From: an uncultured Clostridia bacterium
GTDB taxonomy: Bacteria > Bacillota > Clostridia > Oscillospirales > CAG-272
Length of the DNA: 22,546 nt
Reading direction: 5' to 3'
NCBI GenBank assembly: GCA_904502055.1
Contig: CAJGDZ010000010.1
Location: forward strand, 1 to 22,546
Every line of letters starts with the position of its first letter. Positions within the stretch are counted from its first letter, which is position 1. The translations under genes and the position numbers were made by a program. Positions 7,517 to 14,375 of this stretch are shown here, piece after piece. The notes under the pieces are model-generated. The model was not told where the DNA came from and ran no database searches. It saw only the letters and a list, made by a program, of their open reading frames with translations.

Positions 7517-8812
7517 ATGAATAAAGTATTTAACCGAATTGAATCGATTACCGGAAACGTAATCACCGTAAAGGCTACGGGTGTCCGCTATCACGAGCTG
7601 GCCGAGATCAAGACGCGCTTTGGTAAATCGCTGGCCGAGGTCAACAAGATCGAGGGCGATATTGTGTCGCTTCAGGTGTTTGCGGGCGGTCAGGGTGTCT
7701 CCACGGGAGACGAGGTGCGCTTTCTGGGGCACGAGATGCGCGTTTCCTTCAGTGAGGATCTGCTTGGCCGTATCTTCAACGGCTCGGGCGAGCCGCGAGA
7801 CAAGGGGCCCGCGCTGACCGAAAACCTCAAGCCCATCGGAGGCCCGTCGGTCAATCCCACAAAGCGTATTCTTGCCAACCGTATGATGCGCACCAACATT
7901 CCCATGATCGATATGTTCAACACGCTGGTGGTTTCGCAGAAGCTTCCCATTTTCTCGATCTCGGGTGAGCCGTACAATCCGCTTCTGGCGCGCATTGCCA
8001 TGCAGGCTGAGGCCGACGTCATCGTGCTGGGCGGTATGGGGTTGAAGTACGACGATTTCCTGTACTTCAAGGAGGAGCTTTCCAAGGGCGGTGCTCTCAG
8101 CAAGACCGTTATGTTTATCCATACGGCATCCGACCCGACGGTTGAGTGTATGATGATCCCCGATATGGCGCTGGCGGTGGCTGAGCAGTTTGCTCTGCAA
8201 AACAAGGACGTGCTGGTGCTTTTGACCGATATGACCAACTTTGCCGACGCGATGAAGGAGATCGCCATCACCCAAGAGCAGGTGCCCTCCAACCGAGGCT
8301 ACCCCGGCGATCTGTACTCCCAGCTGGCCGCACGTTATGAGAAAGCGGTCGACTTTGCCGACTCCGGCTCGGTAACGGTTCTTGCGGTTACCACCATGCC
8401 GGGTGACGACGTGACTCATCCCGTGCCCGATAACACGGGCTACATTACCGAGGGACAGTACTACCTCAAGGGCGGTCGCATCGAGCCGTTCGGCTCGCTC
8501 TCGCGACTCAAGCAGAACGTAAACGGCAAAACCAGAAAGGACCACCGCGCACTGATGGACGCGATGATCCGTCTGTACTCCTCCTTTAAGGAGACCCTGG
8601 AAAAGAAGAATATGGGCTTCTCGATGAGCCGCTGGGACGAAAAGCTGCTGAAATACGGAGAGCTTTTTGAAACGAAGCTTATGGATCTTTCGGTCAATCT
8701 GTCGCTTGAGGGCGCGCTTGACCTTGGTTGGGAGATCCTTGCCGAGTGCTTTGAGAAGGACGAAACGGGCATCAAGTCCGACCTTACCGACGCCTTCTGG
8801 CCCGATAAGTAA
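7517..8812 (+). CDS. atpB: V/A-type ATPase regulatory subunit B
   Basis: This 431-residue non-catalytic head subunit alternates with A in the A3B3 ring. It begins MNKVFNRIESITGNVITV. It has the nucleotide-binding fold but a degenerate P-loop: SISGEPYNPLLARI at 147-160 replaces GxxxxGKT, as expected for B. The VLVLLTDMTNFADAMKEI and NRGYPGDLYSQLAARYEKA segments are classical B signatures. A GTG at 7511 is in frame. I prefer ATG 7517, because GGTGAG lies at 7506-7511 and the first residues then match B subunits. The 3' end of A ends at 7514, so the two genes are essentially contiguous. Confidence 0.96.
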   Translation: MNKVFNRIESITGNVITVKATGVRYHELAEIKTRFGKSLAEVNKIEGDIVSLQVFAGGQGVSTGDEVRFLGHEMRVSFSEDLLGRIFNGSGEPRDKGPALTENLKPIGGPSVNPTKRILANRMMRTNIPMIDMFNTLVVSQKLPIFSISGEPYNPLLARIAMQAEADVIVLGGMGLKYDDFLYFKEELSKGGALSKTVMFIHTASDPTVECMMIPDMALAVAEQFALQNKDVLVLLTDMTNFADAMKEIAITQEQVPSNRGYPGDLYSQLAARYEKAVDFADSGSVTVLAVTTMPGDDVTHPVPDNTGYITEGQYYLKGGRIEPFGSLSRLKQNVNGKTRKDHRALMDAMIRLYSSFKETLEKKNMGFSMSRWDEKLLKYGELFETKLMDLSVNLSLEGALDLGWEILAECFEKDETGIKSDLTDAFWPDK

Positions 8813-8826
8813 GGAGGATAAAAGCA

Positions 8827-9459
8827 TTGGCAAAGCTCAAATTAACCAAAAACGAGTTGAAGGTACAAAAGGATGCCCTGAAAATGTACCGAAGATATTT
8901 GCCTACGCTGACACTGAAAAAGCAACAGCTTCAGGCGGAGATCCGCACGATCGAGAGTCGTGCGAAGGCCGTCCGAGCGCAAAAGGAGGCCTTGGAGAGG
9001 GGCTTTGGAGACTGGATCGCGGTCTTCAGCGAGCAGAATGTGTTTCCGGCCGACGCCGTTTCGGTGCGTAACATCCGACGGGGAAGCGGAAACATCGCCG
9101 GTGTGGCGATCCCCATTTTTGAGGGGGCGGATTTCTCGCGCGGTGACTATGATCTGTATGAGACGCCGCTTTGGGTCGACCTTGCGGCAAGTCATATGGA
9201 AAAGGCCATTCTTTTAGACCTTGAAGCAGAGGTGTTAGACGAGCAGGTGCGCCTTCTGGAGGGAGAGCTTCGCGCCACCTCACAGCGTGTCAACCTGTTT
9301 GAAAAGGTAAAAATTCCCGAAACCGAACGAAATATCAAGAAAATATCCATTTATATGGCCGACCAGCAGGTAAGTGCGGTGGTTCGGTCTAAGATATCCA
9401 AGCGCAAGATCGCGCAAAGGAATGCATCTGCCGCGCAAGAGGAGGTGTATTCGCTATGA
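8827..9459 (+). CDS. atpD: V/A-type ATPase subunit D (central rotor shaft)
   Basis: This 210-residue subunit forms the long antiparallel coiled coil that rotates inside A3B3. The N-terminus MAKLKLTKNELKVQKDAL and the following YLPTLTLKKQQLQ are strong subunit D signatures. A second long helix covers about 135-205, and a short middle domain sits at about 65-125. The start codon is TTG (8827). It is supported by a perfect TAAGGAGG (8810-8817), which overlaps the stop codon of B, and by the match of the N-terminus to the family. The 3' end overlaps subunit I by 4 bases (ATGA). No subunit F gene, the usual partner of D, is in the operon. Confidence 0.94.
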   Translation: MAKLKLTKNELKVQKDALKMYRRYLPTLTLKKQQLQAEIRTIESRAKAVRAQKEALERGFGDWIAVFSEQNVFPADAVSVRNIRRGSGNIAGVAIPIFEGADFSRGDYDLYETPLWVDLAASHMEKAILLDLEAEVLDEQVRLLEGELRATSQRVNLFEKVKIPETERNIKKISIYMADQQVSAVVRSKISKRKIAQRNASAAQEEVYSL

Positions 9460-11384
9460 TCGTACCTATGAAAAAGGTGTCTCTCCTTGTTTTGGGAGAC
9501 AAAAAGAAGCAAACGCTCAAAACGCTTCGTGAGCTCGGCGTTATGCACGTGGAGATCACCGAGGGCGCGGGCGAGCGGCTCCCCAGCCTTAAGGAAAAGC
9601 TGGCGAGGCTTGAAAATGCGCTCTATCTTTTGGGCAAGCCCAAGCAGACCGATCCAAAGGAAGTAACGCCTGCCGAGGCGCTGAAGCTGGCCGAGGACAT
9701 CGCGGCGCTGGCCGAGGACAAGAAGGATTGCCTTGCTAAGCGGATCGCACTGTGTGCCGAGCTTGACCGTGTGAAAAAATGGGGTGAGATCGACCCGCAT
9801 ACGATCGACGAGCTTTCTGAGAGGGGCGTGGAGATCACCTTGTACGAGATGCCGCGCAAGGAATACGAGGCCCTGGACGGTCGCATTCAGACGGTGCGCG
9901 TGGGCGAATCGCGCACGTCGGTGTTGTTCCTTTGTGCTATGAGAGGAACAGAGGGCGAGAGTGAGGCGCTGGAGGCTATAAAGCATTACCGCTTTGCGCT
10001 TCCGAGCCACTCGACCGAGCAAATGCGAGAAGACGTGGCGTCACTTGACGCGCGTGTGGCAACGATCGATGAGAGCCTTTCCTCCCATTCGGTTTACGCC
10101 GATAGCTTTAAGCAAGCGGTGAAGGTGCTGGAGCAGGAGATCGAATTTGAGGTCTACGAAACGGGCATGGACAAGGAATCGCTTTCCGATGGGCTTTCGC
10201 TGGCCTACTTCACGGGCTACGTGGAGGAGGAAAACTTAGAAAGTCTGCGAGTGGCGGCGCGCGACAACGCGTGGGGTCTTGCCTTTGAGGATCCGTGCGA
10301 GGAGGACAACGTCCCCACCAAGCTGAAGAACAACAAATTTGTCAGTCTGATCTATCCGCTGACCGACTTTCTGGGCACGGTGCCCGGGTATTTTGAATAC
10401 GACATCTCCGGTTGGTTTTTGTCGTTTATCCTCATCTTCTTCGGCATCATTTTCGGAGACGGTGGCTACGGTCTGCTTATCAGTGCCGTGGTGGCAATTC
10501 CGATTTTGAAGGCGATGCTTGCGAAAAAGCCCGTCGCTCCCGCACTGCTTTTGTTCGGGTTGTTTGGGCTGTCTACGATGCTGTGGGGGCTTCTCACCTG
10601 CACGTGGTTTGGGCTTTCGCCCGAGTATTTGCCGGTGTGGCTGCAGAAGTTCTCGATCCCCGTGATCTCGAACGTGTACGCCGATAAGCTCTGGCAGCCC
10701 TTCTGGGTGTCGGGTGACGTGGGGCTTACCACCTCGCAAAATCTGCAGATCTTTTGCTTTACGTTGGCGCTCATCCAGCTTTCGGTGGCGCACGTCATGG
10801 GCGCACTTCGCAACCGAAGGAGCCTGAAGGTCCTTGGCGATATTGGCTCGATTCTGCAGCTTCTCGGTATTTATTATCTGGTGCTGAGTCTGGTGGTGAA
10901 TCCCGAGGTCTTCAGCTTTGGTCTTGTGATCGGCGGGATTCCCGTCGGTACGGTGTCGATCGCGCTGATCGGCGTGGGCTTTGTCCTGAGCTTCGTCTTC
11001 TCTAACTTTGAGGGCAGCATAGGAAAGTCCATTCTGGATAGCCTTAAGAACATCGTATCGGTGCTTCTCGGCGTGGTCAACGTCTTTTCCGACATCGTTT
11101 CCTATATCCGTCTGTGGGCAGTCGGGCTTGCGGGAGCGGCCATTTCCGCTACTGTCAATGAACTGGCAGGCCCGCTTCTTGGAAACTTTATGTTTATGAT
11201 CCTGGCGATCGTGCTTCTGGTGTTCGGTCACGGCCTCAATATGATCCTGAACGTGCTTTCGGTGATCGTACACGGCATCCGTCTGAATACGCTGGAGTTT
11301 TCGTCGCACCTGGATATGTCCTGGTCGGGACACAAATTTAAACCGTTTAAACAACAAATTGATTATAAAGGAGAATCGTTATGA
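9456..11384 (+). CDS. atpI: V/A-type ATPase membrane subunit I (a-type stator)
   Basis: This 642-residue subunit has two parts. A cytoplasmic N-terminal half (about 1-310) starts MIVPMKKVSLLVLGDKKK and is rich in coiled coil. A C-terminal half (about 320-620) has seven or so membrane segments. In the membrane part, SYIRLWAVGLAGAA carries the essential arginine (R552), which faces the ring carboxylate and lets ions pass. The DGGYG stretch just after the first membrane helix also fits the family. The start overlaps the D stop and the end overlaps the K start, both as ATGA, so D, I and K are translationally coupled. Length is typical for bacterial subunit I. Confidence 0.95.
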   Translation: MIVPMKKVSLLVLGDKKKQTLKTLRELGVMHVEITEGAGERLPSLKEKLARLENALYLLGKPKQTDPKEVTPAEALKLAEDIAALAEDKKDCLAKRIALCAELDRVKKWGEIDPHTIDELSERGVEITLYEMPRKEYEALDGRIQTVRVGESRTSVLFLCAMRGTEGESEALEAIKHYRFALPSHSTEQMREDVASLDARVATIDESLSSHSVYADSFKQAVKVLEQEIEFEVYETGMDKESLSDGLSLAYFTGYVEEENLESLRVAARDNAWGLAFEDPCEEDNVPTKLKNNKFVSLIYPLTDFLGTVPGYFEYDISGWFLSFILIFFGIIFGDGGYGLLISAVVAIPILKAMLAKKPVAPALLLFGLFGLSTMLWGLLTCTWFGLSPEYLPVWLQKFSIPVISNVYADKLWQPFWVSGDVGLTTSQNLQIFCFTLALIQLSVAHVMGALRNRRSLKVLGDIGSILQLLGIYYLVLSLVVNPEVFSFGLVIGGIPVGTVSIALIGVGFVLSFVFSNFEGSIGKSILDSLKNIVSVLLGVVNVFSDIVSYIRLWAVGLAGAAISATVNELAGPLLGNFMFMILAIVLLVFGHGLNMILNVLSVIVHGIRLNTLEFSSHLDMSWSGHKFKPFKQQIDYKGESL

Positions 11385-11806
11385 ATTTGGGACTTTTGGG
11401 AACCTCTTTGGTTATGGGTATTGCCGCTATCGGCTCGGTTTTGGGTATTGGTATCGCGGGTCAGGCGGCCATCGGTGCCTGGAAGAAGTGCTATATGAGC
11501 AATAAGGCCGCGCCCTTCATTCTTACCGTGTTTGCGGGCGCGCCGCTGACGCAGACCATCTACGGCTTCCTTCTGATGCAGCAGATGAAGGCCTCGAGTG
11601 CCGATCCCACCTTCCTGTTTGGACTGGGTATCATTGCCGGTGTTGCTATGGCGCTTTCGGCTTACTATCAGGGAAAAGCAGGTGCCGCCGGTGCGGACGC
11701 GCTGGCTGAGACCGGCAAGGGCTTCTCGCAGTACATCACCGTCGTCGGTCTTTGCGAGACCGTTGCTCTGTTTGCGCTGGTATTCAGCATGGTTGCTCTC
11801 GGTTAA
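11381..11806 (+). CDS. atpK: V/A-type ATPase subunit K (rotor ring proteolipid)
   Basis: This 141-residue protein has four membrane helices in two hairpins, so one ion site per subunit is expected, as in Enterococcus NtpK. The site residues seen are T57-Q58 in LTQTIYG (helix 2), Q97 in YYQGKAGAAG (helix 3) and E126 in LCETVAL (helix 4). They align with T64, Q65, Q110 and E139 of E. hirae NtpK, the residues that hold Na+; the L61 position is Ala here. This supports Na+ rather than H+ coupling, though not conclusively. AAAGGAG precedes the ATG, which overlaps the I stop. The gene ends at a 10-bp tandem duplication and a terminator. The stronger ribosome site may raise synthesis for the multi-copy ring. 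Confidence 0.95.
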   Translation: MNLGLLGTSLVMGIAAIGSVLGIGIAGQAAIGAWKKCYMSNKAAPFILTVFAGAPLTQTIYGFLLMQQMKASSADPTFLFGLGIIAGVAMALSAYYQGKAGAAGADALAETGKGFSQYITVVGLCETVALFALVFSMVALG

Positions 11807-11816
11807 TCTCGGTTAA
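11797..11816 (+). repeat. Perfect 10-bp tandem duplication at the subunit K stop codon
   Basis: TCTCGGTTAA occurs twice in direct succession. The first copy contains the last codons and the TAA stop of the K gene; the second lies in the 3' untranslated region just before the terminator. It looks like a slippage product and leaves the protein unchanged. Confidence 0.9.
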
Positions 11817-11818
11817 TG

Positions 11819-11852
11819 AAAAAGGGCTGAGCCGTATGGCTCAGCCCTTTTG
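11819..11852 (+). terminator. Rho-independent terminator of the ATPase operon
   Basis: A perfect 14-bp stem, AAAAGGGCTGAGCC / GGCTCAGCCCTTTT, with loop GTAT. It closes the seven-gene transcript. Confidence 0.93.
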
Positions 11853-11995
11853 CTTCAAATTTTGATTTGTCGGTAGGGTTTAGTCTGTTGGGGATACGGT
11901 CGCTTTTTGAAAAAAGCTCCGCAAAAACTTTAACTGAATGGGTCTGCACAAACTACACGTTGTTTTCGCGTTACCGTTCGGGCTCCGTAATATCC

Positions 11996-12043
11996 AAACC
12001 CCGCCACCTTTTTAAAGGTGGCGGGGTTTGGGGCAGAGCCCCA
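11996..12043. repeat. Strong inverted repeat plus second small hairpin (candidate dispersed element)
   Basis: Arms AAACCCCGCCACCTTT and AAAGGTGGCGGGGTTT form a 16-bp perfect stem with a 2-base centre (11996-12029). A second hairpin, TGGGGC-AGA-GCCCCA, follows at 12029-12043. There is no gene in 11853-12083. The symmetrical, GC-rich core differs from the simple U-tract terminators elsewhere in the window. It could be a REP/MITE-like dispersed repeat or a bidirectional terminator. Only copy number in the genome would settle this. Confidence 0.65.
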
Positions 12044-12083
12044 CGTCCCTCCCCCGACAAACTTCAATTTATTGTTTTTTTTC

Positions 12084-12112
12084 TTGACTTATTCTTTTTG
12101 CTGTGCTAAAAT
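12084..12112 (+). promoter_or_regulatory. Sigma-A promoter of the CE15-like esterase gene
   Basis: TTGACT (12084-12089), a 17-bp spacer and TAAAAT (12107-12112), with TGC before the -10 (extended -10). The start codon lies 36 bases downstream. Confidence 0.85.
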
Positions 12113-12147
12113 GAAAAAAATCCCAGGTTCTGAAAAGGAGAAAGGGT

Positions 12148-13260
12148 ATGAGTTATAAAATTTTAGGTAAGCTTCCTGATCCGTTCCGCAAGGCGGACGG
12201 TACGCGCATGACCCCCGAGGAGTGGTATGCGGCAAGAGACGAGATCTTTGAAAGGATCTGCGAGACCGAGTACGGCGGAATGCCGCCGCGCCCTGAGGTG
12301 GTTGAGGTGAAGCGCCTGTCTGCCGGGCGTGTGGACGGCGGTGTGAACGTATACAAGGTATGGGCGGGAACCAAGGAACGTCAGCTTTCCTTCCGTATGG
12401 ATATTTCGGCGCCCAAGGGGCCCATTGACGGGCGAAAAAAGTATCCGGTGCTTGTGGCGGGGGACGGCTGCTACACCACCTGTGAGCGCGACACCATCGA
12501 CGCCGCGTGCGAGATGGGCATTGCCGTTGCGCGCTTTGACCGCCTGGAGCTGGCGCACGACGATATGAAGGCACCCCGCGAGGGCGGACTTTACGATATT
12601 TATCCCGAGCACACGGGCTTTACCGCCATTTCCGCTTGGGCGTGGGGCTATATGACGGTGATGGACGCGTTTGCGCAGATCCCGCATATTGATGCGGAAA
12701 ACGTGGGCATCACGGGGCACTCGCGCGGCGGAAAGACCGTGCTTCTTGCCGCCGCGGCCGATCCGCGCATCAAGTTCGTGTGTCCCAACAACAGCGGCTG
12801 TCACGGCGCGGTGAGCCATCGGTTTTACGAGGAGGGCTTTGGTCACGCGGGCAAGACCGAGGAGATTTCGGATATGTTCAAGAACTTTCCGCTTTGGATG
12901 GGCGAGGGATTGAGGGAATATATCGGCAGAGAGGCCGAATTGCCCTACGATATGCACTTTTTCGGTGCGTTGGTCGCGCCCCGCTATTATCTCCAATGTG
13001 AGGGTATGCAGGACTATTGGATCAACCCCAAGGGCGCGTGGATGAACTTCTGCGGCGTCAAGGAGGCGTACCGCTATCTCGGCTGTGAGGACAATGCCGC
13101 CGCGTGGTTCCGTCCGGGCAAGCACCGACATCAGCTGCCCGATTTCACCGAATTTTTGAACTTTATGAGAGCCAAGATGGACGGCATGCCTACCGCCGAG
13201 CACTTAAAGATCAACCCCTATCCCGAGCTGGAGATCGATACCGATTGGACCAAGGAATAA
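12148..13260 (+). CDS. Alpha/beta hydrolase, CE15 glucuronoyl-esterase-like
   Basis: This is a 370-residue esterase-type alpha/beta hydrolase. The nucleophile elbow GHSRGGK at 190-196 (S192), the preceding AISAWAWGYMTVMDAF (about 160-175) and the later APRYYLQCEGMQDYWINPKG region resemble CE15 glucuronoyl esterases and relatives. CE15 enzymes break the ester between glucuronic acid of xylan and lignin alcohols. The catalytic His is H326 or H328 in GKHRHQLPDF. The acid is not certain from sequence alone. No signal peptide is seen, which is unusual for a CE15 that must meet polymer, so small glucuronoyl or other esters taken into the cell are more likely. AAGGAG is 7 bases before the ATG. It is monocistronic, with its own promoter and terminator. 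Alternatives are acetyl-xylan-esterase-like relatives. Confidence 0.75.
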   Translation: MSYKILGKLPDPFRKADGTRMTPEEWYAARDEIFERICETEYGGMPPRPEVVEVKRLSAGRVDGGVNVYKVWAGTKERQLSFRMDISAPKGPIDGRKKYPVLVAGDGCYTTCERDTIDAACEMGIAVARFDRLELAHDDMKAPREGGLYDIYPEHTGFTAISAWAWGYMTVMDAFAQIPHIDAENVGITGHSRGGKTVLLAAAADPRIKFVCPNNSGCHGAVSHRFYEEGFGHAGKTEEISDMFKNFPLWMGEGLREYIGREAELPYDMHFFGALVAPRYYLQCEGMQDYWINPKGAWMNFCGVKEAYRYLGCEDNAAAWFRPGKHRHQLPDFTEFLNFMRAKMDGMPTAEHLKINPYPELEIDTDWTKE

Positions 13261-13265
13261 AAAAC

Positions 13266-13296
13266 AAAACCCGCCCTCATCTGGGGGCGGTTTTTT
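13266..13296 (+). terminator. Rho-independent terminator after the esterase gene
   Basis: The stem CCGCCCTC / GGGGGCGG, with one bulged C below it, extends into an A-run/T-run pairing and ends in TTTTTT. Confidence 0.75.
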
Positions 13297-13306
13297 CTCT
13301 TTTCTC

Positions 13307-13335
13307 TTGCTTTTGGTGTGGCTTTGTGGTAAAAT
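13307..13335 (+). promoter_or_regulatory. Sigma-A promoter of the AEC transporter / barrel-protein operon
   Basis: TTGCTT (13307-13312), a 17-bp spacer and TAAAAT (13330-13335), with TGG before the -10. It starts directly after the preceding terminator. Confidence 0.8.
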
Positions 13336-13370
13336 ATAGGGGTAATGCGGCAAAAACGAAAGGAAAAACT

Positions 13371-14357
13371 ATGGAGTCTTTGATCTTTGCGTTTACGGCG
13401 GTGATTCCGCTTGTGGCGCTTGTGGCGCTCGGTTATTTTTTAAAGAAGGGAAGCCTTATGGATGAGGAGCTTGCCAAAAAGCTCAACCGTTTGGTGTTTC
13501 GCGTCTTTTTGCCGACCACGCTGTTTCTCAACGTATATAAAATTGAAAAGCCGGGGGACGTGGCATTTGGCTACATCGTGTACGCGCTGGCGGCCACGCT
13601 GGGCATCTTTTTGGTCTCGCTGGGCATTATTTTGCTGATCGTGCCCCAGAATTCGCGCCGCGGCGCGCTTGTGCAGGTGGCCTTTCGCTCCAACTACGCG
13701 CTTGTGGGAATCCCGCTGGCGCAGTCGTTGTTTGGTGACGAGGGCGTAGGCGCGGCGACGCTTTTGTCGGCTATGATCATTCCGATGTTCAACATTCTGG
13801 CCGTGATCACGCTTTCGATCTTCCGCGAGGACGGAGAGAAGACCAGCGTGATGAAGGTGGTCAAGGGTGTTACGGGCAATCCGCTCATCCGCGCCATTTT
13901 CTTAGGTCTTGCGGTTCTTGTGGTGCGCGCGGCCTTTACGCGGGCGGGCATTGGTTTCCGCCTGAGCCAAATTGAGCCGCTCTTCAAGGTGGCTGGTCAG
14001 CTCTCAAGCCTTTCCACGCCGCTGGCGCTTTTGGTGCTTGGCGCACAGTTTGAGTTTTCCACCGCGTCGGAGCTGAGGCGCGAGATCACCATCGGCATTC
14101 TGTTCCGTTCGGTGATCGTTCCCACGCTGGGGCTTGGCATCGCCTATCTTTTCTTCCGCGACACCTTCAGCGGCGCACACTTTGCCTCGCTTGTGGCGGT
14201 GTTTGCCACGCCCGTGGCGGTGTCCAGCGTGCCGATGATCCAGGAGATGAACGGCGACGTGAAGCTGATGGGACAGCTTGTGGTGTGGACCACACTGTTT
14301 TCGGCCATTTCGGTCTTTCTCGCGTCCTTCCTTCTCAAGCTGGGCGGCGTATTTTGA
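13371..14357 (+). CDS. AEC-family transporter (auxin efflux carrier-like)
   Basis: This 328-residue membrane protein has about ten membrane segments. Features are the N-terminal VIPLVALVALGYFLKK, then LNRLVFRVFLPTTLFLNVYK (early family signature) and FRSNYALVGIPLAQSLFG. Late segments read PLALLVLGAQF and FATPVAVSSVPMIQEM, all typical of AEC (PF03547) carriers. These move organic anions such as malate, malonate or similar acids; the direction and substrate here are unknown. An upstream in-frame ATG at 13104 belongs to an overlapping frame through the esterase, and the correct start is 13371, after AAAGGAAAAACT. The next gene follows after 18 bases in the same transcript, so the barrel protein may handle the same compound. 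Confidence 0.9.
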   Translation: MESLIFAFTAVIPLVALVALGYFLKKGSLMDEELAKKLNRLVFRVFLPTTLFLNVYKIEKPGDVAFGYIVYALAATLGIFLVSLGIILLIVPQNSRRGALVQVAFRSNYALVGIPLAQSLFGDEGVGAATLLSAMIIPMFNILAVITLSIFREDGEKTSVMKVVKGVTGNPLIRAIFLGLAVLVVRAAFTRAGIGFRLSQIEPLFKVAGQLSSLSTPLALLVLGAQFEFSTASELRREITIGILFRSVIVPTLGLGIAYLFFRDTFSGAHFASLVAVFATPVAVSSVPMIQEMNGDVKLMGQLVVWTTLFSAISVFLASFLLKLGGVF

Positions 14358-14375
14358 TTGTTGAGGTGAAAGAAG

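Noticed and set aside
7451..8833. 460-codon minus-strand frame opposite subunit B
   Set aside because: Antisense shadow of a conserved gene, with no ribosome site or family match.
12163..13203. 346-codon minus-strand frame opposite the esterase
   Set aside because: Shadow frame of a well-supported plus-strand gene.
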